Assembly (NCBI GenBank): GCA_023390675.1
Contig: JAEWCK010000394.1
Coordinates: 1 to 12,308, forward strand
Direction: 5' to 3'
Length of the DNA: 12,308 nt
DNA from: Pseudomonadota bacterium
GTDB lineage: Bacteria; Pseudomonadota; Alphaproteobacteria; Sphingomonadales; Sphingomonadaceae
A program made the position numbers and the translations under genes. The first letter of the stretch is position 1; the number at the start of each line of letters is the position of its first letter. Below the pieces are notes generated by a model. It did not search any database, was not told where the DNA came from, and was given only the letters and a program-made list of their open reading frames with translations. This document shows, one piece after another, positions 8,930-12,308 of the stretch.

Positions 8930-8990
8930 GCCCCTGCTTGACCGCAAACGGAACGACTGCGCAAGAGTCGAGCGGCGAAAGGAGACGCTC

Positions 8991-9338
8991 ATGCCCTTCA
9001 CCGGAAGCTGCCATTGCGGCGCGATCGCCTGGACCGTCGACGAGGATGCCCCCACCAGGGCGATGGCGTGCAACTGCTCGATCTGCCGGCGCAAGGCGCC
9101 GCTCCACCATTTCACCACGCCCGACAAGTTCACGCTGCACAGCCCGCGCGATGCGGTCGCGACGTACAAGTTCAACCATCATGTGGTCGACCACCACTTC
9201 TGCAAGACCTGCGGGACCGCGCCCTTCGCCGAGGGTAAGGGACCGAACGGGCCGATGGTCGAAGTGAATTTGCGCTGCGCCGACGGGATCGACCTCGATG
9301 CGCTGGAGATCCAGCTCTATGACGGGGCGAGCCGATGA
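8991..9338 (+). CDS. GFA-family (Mss4-like) zinc protein
   Basis: This small 115-residue protein belongs to the family named after glutathione-dependent formaldehyde-activating enzyme, which has a zinc-binding Mss4-like fold. The visible cysteine ligands are C7-H-C9 in GSCHCGAI, C27-N-C29-S-I-C32, and C71-K-T-C74 in HFCKTCGTAPF, the standard GFA layout. The family has many members and most are not shown to act on formaldehyde, so the substrate is unknown. The ATG at 8991 is supported by AAAGGAGA at 8978-8985 with a five-base spacer, and the product starts directly at the conserved GSCHCG block. The larger open frame running upstream overlaps ung and is rejected. Its 3' end overlaps the end of the convergent DUF1810 gene by 22 bases. 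Nothing nearby suggests a formaldehyde or glutathione pathway. Confidence 0.9.
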   Translation: MPFTGSCHCGAIAWTVDEDAPTRAMACNCSICRRKAPLHHFTTPDKFTLHSPRDAVATYKFNHHVVDHHFCKTCGTAPFAEGKGPNGPMVEVNLRCADGIDLDALEIQLYDGASR

Positions 9339-9745
9339 AGCGTCTCGGGATCGCGCTCGCCGCCATAGAAGGCGTCAAGCACTGCGGCGAAGCCTGACGT
9401 GGCCTCGCCCTCCGCGGCGGCTTCGAACAGCGTCATCGATGAGCGCAGCTTGATTGCGTCGATCCCGCCGAGAATCGCCTCGGCGCTTTGGCCGATATGC
9501 GTGAGGATCGCGTCGGTCGCCTCGATCAGACGCGGGCCGAGCAGCGGGTGCGCCAGATAGGCGCGCGCTTCGGCGAAGTCGGCGATCGCATAGAAGCGTG
9601 CGGTCTCGCTAAGGCCAAGCCCGGCGATCTGTGGGAAGATGAACCACATCCAGTGGCTGCGCTTGGCGCCCCCGCGCAGCTCGGCGAGCGCCTGCGCATA
9701 GACGGGCTCCTGCGCTTCGACGAAGCGATCCAGTCCTTCAGCCAT
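9317..9745 (-). CDS. DUF1810 family protein (Rv1873-like)
   Basis: The 142-residue protein belongs to the small, mostly helical DUF1810 family, whose structural prototype is Mycobacterium tuberculosis Rv1873. The function is unknown and I assign none. The family hallmarks are clear: L5-D-R-F-V-E-A-Q12 at the N-terminus, H31-W-M-W-F-I-F-P-Q39 followed by GLGLS, then EARAYLAHPLLGPRL in the middle. There is no signal peptide or membrane segment, so it is probably cytosolic. The ATG at 9745 is preceded by GAGGG with a short spacer. It is divergent from the DNA ligase gene (41 bases between starts) and its 3' end overlaps the GFA-family gene tail to tail. The length is normal for the family and there is no sign of damage. 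Confidence 0.92.
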   Translation of the reverse strand: MAEGLDRFVEAQEPVYAQALAELRGGAKRSHWMWFIFPQIAGLGLSETARFYAIADFAEARAYLAHPLLGPRLIEATDAILTHIGQSAEAILGGIDAIKLRSSMTLFEAAAEGEATSGFAAVLDAFYGGERDPETLHRLAPS

Positions 9746-9786
9746 TCGTCCCTCGAACCAAAGCCGCGGCGCGGCGTTGCCCCCGC

Positions 9787-10797
9787 ATGACGATCGAACC
9801 GATGGAAGCCAGACTGGTTGCCGAGCTGCCCGCGGGCGATGGCTGGCAGTTCGAGCCCAAATGGGACGGGTTTCGCTGCCTCGTGTTCAAGGCCGGCGAC
9901 AAGGTCGAGCTGATCTCGAAATCGGGCAAGCCGCTCGCGCGCTATTTCCCCGAGGTCGCCGCGGCGGTCTCGGCTCTGACGCCGAGAATGCTCGCGCTCG
10001 ACGGCGAGCTGCTGATCCCGGTGGGACGGACCCTATCGTTCGAGGCGCTGCAGATGCGGCTGCACCCCGCCGAGAGCCGCATCCGCAAGCTCTCCGTCGA
10101 GACGCCCGCGCTGCTGATGCTGTTCGACTGGCTCGAGACGACCGCTGCGCCACTGGCCGAAAGGCGCGACGCGCTCGAAGCCTTCCATGCCAGGCATGGC
10201 ACGGCGGCATTGCGCCTCTCCCCCAAGACCGACGACCGCGCCACGGCGCAGGCTTGGCTCGACGGCTCCGGCGGCGCGCTCGACGGGGTAATCGCAAAGC
10301 GGCTCGACGAACCCTACCAGCCCGGCGAGCGCGCGATGCGCAAGGTCAAGCGGCTGCGCACCGCCGACTGCGTGGTCGGCGGGTTCCGCTACGCGTCGAA
10401 CAGCAAGGAAGTCGGCTCACTGCTGCTCGGGCTCTACGACGATGCCGGGTTGCTTCACCATGTCGGTTTCACGTCGGCGATTGCCGCCGCCGATCGGCCG
10501 GCGCTCACCGCGAAACTGGAAAAGCTGATCGAGGTCCCCGGCTTCACCGGCGACGCGCCCGGCGGGCCGAGCCGCTGGTCGACCGAGCGTTCGGCCGAAT
10601 GGCAACCGCTCGCGCCGAAGCTGGTCGCCGAAGTACGCTACGATCACGTCACCGGCCGCCGCTTCCGCCACGGCACCGGCTTCCTGCGCTGGCGGCCCGA
10701 CAAGGCGCCGCGGCAATGCACGATAGAGCAACTGGGCGAGGAGGCGCGCCCCGCTCTGGTCGAGGCGGCGCTGGAACGCGCCGAAGCCGCCGCCTAG
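9787..10797 (+). CDS. ligC: ATP-dependent DNA ligase, LigC type
   Basis: This enzyme seals DNA nicks using ATP through a lysyl-AMP intermediate. The 336-residue protein has only a nucleotidyltransferase domain and an OB-fold domain, without the polymerase and nuclease modules of LigD. Visible motifs are motif I with nucleotidyl lysine in E23-P-K25-W-D-G28-F-R, motif III L71-D-G-E74, motif IV D166-G-V-I-A-K171, and motif V K186-V-K-R189. The OB-domain entry TADCVVGGFRY and the following GSLLLGLYDD and LHHVGF are typical of LigC-type enzymes. The usual motif VI position would be in GTGFLRWRPDK near the C-terminus. The start is uncertain: neither the ATG at 9787 nor the one at 9802 has a clear Shine-Dalgarno, but both leave the catalytic domain complete. 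It is co-directional with csaA, nine bases downstream. LigC proteins work in base excision and gap repair in mycobacteria; that role here is inferred. Confidence 0.93.
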   Translation: MTIEPMEARLVAELPAGDGWQFEPKWDGFRCLVFKAGDKVELISKSGKPLARYFPEVAAAVSALTPRMLALDGELLIPVGRTLSFEALQMRLHPAESRIRKLSVETPALLMLFDWLETTAAPLAERRDALEAFHARHGTAALRLSPKTDDRATAQAWLDGSGGALDGVIAKRLDEPYQPGERAMRKVKRLRTADCVVGGFRYASNSKEVGSLLLGLYDDAGLLHHVGFTSAIAAADRPALTAKLEKLIEVPGFTGDAPGGPSRWSTERSAEWQPLAPKLVAEVRYDHVTGRRFRHGTGFLRWRPDKAPRQCTIEQLGEEARPALVEAALERAEAAA

Positions 10798-10806
10798 GAA
10801 GCAGCC

Positions 10807-11178
10807 ATGCACGTCACGCACGATACAGCCGCGCCCGCGGCCGAGCCCATCGCTTTCGACCAGTTCCTCGCCGTCGACATCCGCGTCGGCACGATCGTCG
10901 AGGCGCTGCCCTTCCCCGAGGCGCGCAAGCCCGCCTACAAGCTGCTGATCGACTTCGGTCCGACGATCGGGCGCAAGCGCTCCTCGGCGCAGATCACCGA
11001 GCATTATGCGCTGGACGAGCTGCCGGGCATGCAGGTCGCCGCCGTGGTCAACTTCCCGCCGCGCCAGATCGGCCCGGTCAAGTCCGAAGTGCTGACGCTC
11101 GGCTTCCCCGACACGGACGGCAAGGTCGTGCTGGTGCGCCCGAGCAAGCCCGTGCCGAACGGCGGGCGGCTGTTCTAA
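10807..11178 (+). CDS. csaA: CsaA-type tRNA-binding chaperone
   Basis: This is a small OB-fold protein of the CsaA family, related to the tRNA-binding domains of Arc1p, Trbp111 and MetRS; in Bacillus it is described as a chaperone linked to protein secretion. The 123 residues carry the family signature almost without change: D24-I-R-V-G-T-I30, PEARKPAYKL, S59-S-A-Q-I-T64, V80-V-N-F-P-P-R-Q-I-G89, SEVLTLG, and a VPNGGRLF end. The N-terminus has roughly a dozen extra Ala/Pro-rich residues compared with the usual length of about 110. The ATG at 10807 has the Shine-Dalgarno TAGGAAG, which includes the ligase stop codon TAG, so the two genes are tightly packed and very likely co-transcribed and coupled. 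A functional link with the ligase is not evident; the packing may simply be economical. Confidence 0.95.
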   Translation: MHVTHDTAAPAAEPIAFDQFLAVDIRVGTIVEALPFPEARKPAYKLLIDFGPTIGRKRSSAQITEHYALDELPGMQVAAVVNFPPRQIGPVKSEVLTLGFPDTDGKVVLVRPSKPVPNGGRLF

Positions 11179-11183
11179 GCTGC

Positions 11184-11197
11184 GGGTAGCGCTAACA
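11184..11197 (+). promoter_or_regulatory. LacI-family (XylR-like) operator candidate
   Basis: GGGTAGCGCTAACA contains a perfect 8-base palindrome, TAGCGCTA, with GC at its centre, as is usual for LacI-family operators. It matches 13 of 14 positions of the xyl-box TGGTAGCGCTAACA that I recall for the XylR repressor of Xanthomonas. It starts five bases after the csaA stop and lies about 65 bases upstream of the secreted-protein start. A -10-like TAACAT (11193-11198) overlaps it; an alternative pair, TTGATG at 11205-11210 and TAGCCT at 11228-11233, lies just downstream. Either arrangement allows repression. The regulator is not in the window. Confidence 0.5.
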
Positions 11198-11248
11198 TTT
11201 CCCGTTGATGTCCGCTTTCCAGCGGCATAGCCTCCGCCGCAAACAGAC

Positions 11249-11256
11249 AGGGGAGG
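11249..11256 (+). promoter_or_regulatory. ribosome binding site of the secreted protein gene
   Basis: AGGGGAGG followed by a six-base spacer leads to the ATG at 11263. This selects that ATG over the in-frame TTG at 11257, which directly abuts the site. Confidence 0.75.
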
Positions 11257-11262
11257 TTGCTC

Positions 11263-11805
11263 ATGCTCATTCGTTTGGCGCTCGCCGCCGCAGCGTTCGC
11301 GATGCCCGCCGCGCAGACCGCGCCGGCCGATCCGGACCTGCTCAACAATCCCAATCCGGACACGCTGCAGGTCTACGGGCTGCCCGGCGGCGGCAAGCCC
11401 AAGTCGATCAAGGATCCCAAGGTCCAGTTCGGCAAGGCGATCCGGATCGACACGCCGGGAAGCGGCAATCCATGGAGCGTCGGCGTCAATTCGCCGTTGG
11501 TGAAGCCGGTCAAGAAGGGCGACAAGCTGATGGTCGCCTTCTACGCGCGGCTGGAGAAGGGGCAGGACGGCGCAACCACAGCGCAGGTCGCGGCCGGCCA
11601 GCTCCAGCTAAGCGCGGCGCCCTATACCAGCCTGTTCGGCAAGCCCTGCGAGATCAGCCTCGAATGGAAGCTCTGCCAGGCGATCGGCCGAGCCGATCGC
11701 GATTATGCCAAGGGCGAGCTTTCTGCCGCACTCCACGTCAATACCGCCAGGCAGACGATCGACCTGGGCGCAGTCGCGGTGCTCGACTATGGGCAGGCGC
11801 CCTAG
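11263..11805 (+). CDS. secreted protein resembling carbohydrate-binding modules
   Basis: The 180-residue product starts with a short hydrophobic signal peptide (MLIRLALAAAAFAMPAAQTA), so it should be exported to the periplasm or beyond. The mature part appears to be one beta-rich domain. The pattern KGDKLMVAFYARLEKG, then EWKLC, then QTIDLGAVAVLDYG close to the end recalls galactose-binding-like carbohydrate-binding modules attached to xylanases and related glycoside hydrolases, but no catalytic domain is present. C129 and C138 are the only cysteines, nine residues apart, and could form a disulfide. This resemblance is by eye and the function is not established. A LacI-type operator candidate lies upstream, which fits a sugar-responsive gene. 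The stop codon shares CTAG with the convergent ubiG stop. It could also simply be an uncharacterised lineage-specific periplasmic protein. Confidence 0.75.
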   Translation: MLIRLALAAAAFAMPAAQTAPADPDLLNNPNPDTLQVYGLPGGGKPKSIKDPKVQFGKAIRIDTPGSGNPWSVGVNSPLVKPVKKGDKLMVAFYARLEKGQDGATTAQVAAGQLQLSAAPYTSLFGKPCEISLEWKLCQAIGRADRDYAKGELSAALHVNTARQTIDLGAVAVLDYGQAP

Positions 11806-12308
11806 GCGCGGACTGCCGTCACGAGGTAATTGAGCGCGTCGTTCGCACCGGTGACGAAGCCGCGCGCGGGCGAGAAGCCGAGACCGGTGCGGTCGACCAC
11901 GCGCAGGTCTGCACCGGTGAGCAGCGTCTCGAGCTCATCGGGGGTCAGGAACTTGCTCCAGTCGTGCGTGCCCTTCGGGATCGCGCCCATGCCTTCGCCG
12001 AGCGTGATCATCGCGAGGCGGGAAGCGAGCGTGCGGTTGGGCGTGGAGAGGATCATCAGTCCGCCCTCGGCGAGCGCGCTGGCGAGCCCGGCGACGAATG
12101 CCGCGGGGTCGGCGACATGCTCGATCACTTCCATCGAGGTGACGAGATCGAAGCGTCGGCCGCGCAGGTCCTCGATTCCGCCCGCGACATAGTCGATGGC
12201 GAGCCCCGAAGCCGCGGCATGCGCGCGCGCGGCGCCGATATTCTCGGGCGCGGCGTCGATTCCGGTGACGTGCGCGCCGAGCCGGGCGAGCGGCTCGGCG
12301 AGCAGCCC
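11802..12308 (-). CDS. ubiG: UbiG, ubiquinone biosynthesis O-methyltransferase (partial, 5' end outside window)
   Basis: UbiG is an S-adenosylmethionine-dependent enzyme that performs both O-methylation steps of ubiquinone biosynthesis on the cytoplasmic face of the membrane. The last 168 residues are visible. They begin inside SAM-binding motif I (GLLAEPLARLGA), continue with V-T-G-I-D-A-A-P-E-N-I, in which the Asp is expected to bind the SAM ribose, and include DLVTSMEVIEHVADP and ILSTPNRTLASRLAMI. This run is diagnostic of UbiG rather than of a generic methyltransferase. The reading frame is open to the window edge, so the start and roughly the first third of the protein lie to the right. 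The gene ends tail to tail with the secreted-protein gene, sharing the palindrome CTAG. No terminator hairpin separates the two. Confidence 0.94.
   Translation of the reverse strand, partial: GLLAEPLARLGAHVTGIDAAPENIGAARAHAAASGLAIDYVAGGIEDLRGRRFDLVTSMEVIEHVADPAAFVAGLASALAEGGLMILSTPNRTLASRLAMITLGEGMGAIPKGTHDWSKFLTPDELETLLTGADLRVVDRTGLGFSPARGFVTGANDALNYLVTAVRA

Noticed and set aside
8938..8966. TTGACC as a -35 for the GFA-family gene.
   Set aside because: The -35 match is good, but the sequence 17 bases downstream (GCAAGA) is a poor -10, so I do not list a promoter.
8742..8990. An upstream extension of the GFA-family gene into ung.
   Set aside because: The good ribosome binding site and the conserved GSCHCG block place the start at 8991.
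8930..8990. A LexA-type box (GTTC/GAAC spaced by seven bases) in the ung-gfa intergenic region, or before ligC.
   Set aside because: Single GAAC occurrences are present but the second half-site is absent at the right spacing, so SOS control is not supported.
8930..9175. An upstream extension of ung by about 80 codons.
   Set aside because: It crosses the divergent GFA-family start and has no similarity to glycosylases. The family N-terminus begins at the ATG at 8929.
9777..11189. A 470-codon plus-strand frame spanning ligC and csaA.
   Set aside because: It is Arg-rich, has no motif, and is an out-of-frame shadow of two well-supported genes.
11212..11225. A small hairpin, CCGCT-TTCC-AGCGG, downstream of csaA.
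   Set aside because: It has only five base pairs and no T run, so it is not a credible intrinsic terminator; it may simply be part of the leader of the next gene.
1..12308. tRNA or rRNA genes, CRISPR arrays, insertion sequences, prophage or toxin-antitoxin genes.
   Set aside because: No cloverleaf, spaced repeats, transposase motifs or terminal inverted repeats were seen. Every sizeable stretch is accounted for by the annotated genes.

Overview
The window is a gene-dense, GC-rich chromosomal segment with no intergenic gap longer than about 95 bases. The protein families, the GC-biased codons and the style of the coding sequences point to an alphaproteobacterium, most likely a sphingomonad (Sphingomonas-like). 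This placement is inferred from overall resemblance; no rRNA or other marker gene is present.

Left two thirds, minus strand (72-8929): three genes read leftwards in the order ung (uracil-DNA glycosylase), a 1937-residue bacterial alpha-2-macroglobulin (A2M), and pbpC (penicillin-binding protein 1C). The A2M and pbpC genes overlap by four bases (GTGA) and are probably translated together. This is the classic pairing in which a periplasmic protease trap sits beside a peptidoglycan polymerase thought to help with wall repair. The A2M keeps its CxEQ thioester and has a promoter-like sequence and a good ribosome binding site in the 93-base gap after ung. A terminator-like hairpin lies just beyond the pbpC stop, at the left edge.

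Middle (8930-9745): a small GFA-family zinc protein is divergent from ung. It converges on, and overlaps by 22 bases, a DUF1810 gene on the minus strand.

Right part (9787-11805): a stand-alone LigC-type ATP-dependent DNA ligase and a CsaA-type tRNA-binding chaperone form a tight two-gene plus-strand unit. Next comes a small secreted protein that resembles carbohydrate-binding modules. Its upstream region holds a palindrome very close to the LacI-family xylose operator described in Xanthomonas. Its stop codon shares a CTAG tetranucleotide with the stop of the convergent ubiG (ubiquinone biosynthesis methyltransferase), which runs off the right edge.

Most of this is ordinary core genome: cell-envelope defence, DNA repair, chaperone and quinone genes. 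I see no transposon, CRISPR array, tRNA, prophage or toxin-antitoxin signature. The points most worth a second look are the LacI-type operator before the orphan secreted protein, the glycine run in the predicted A2M bait region, and the closeness of LigC to ung.
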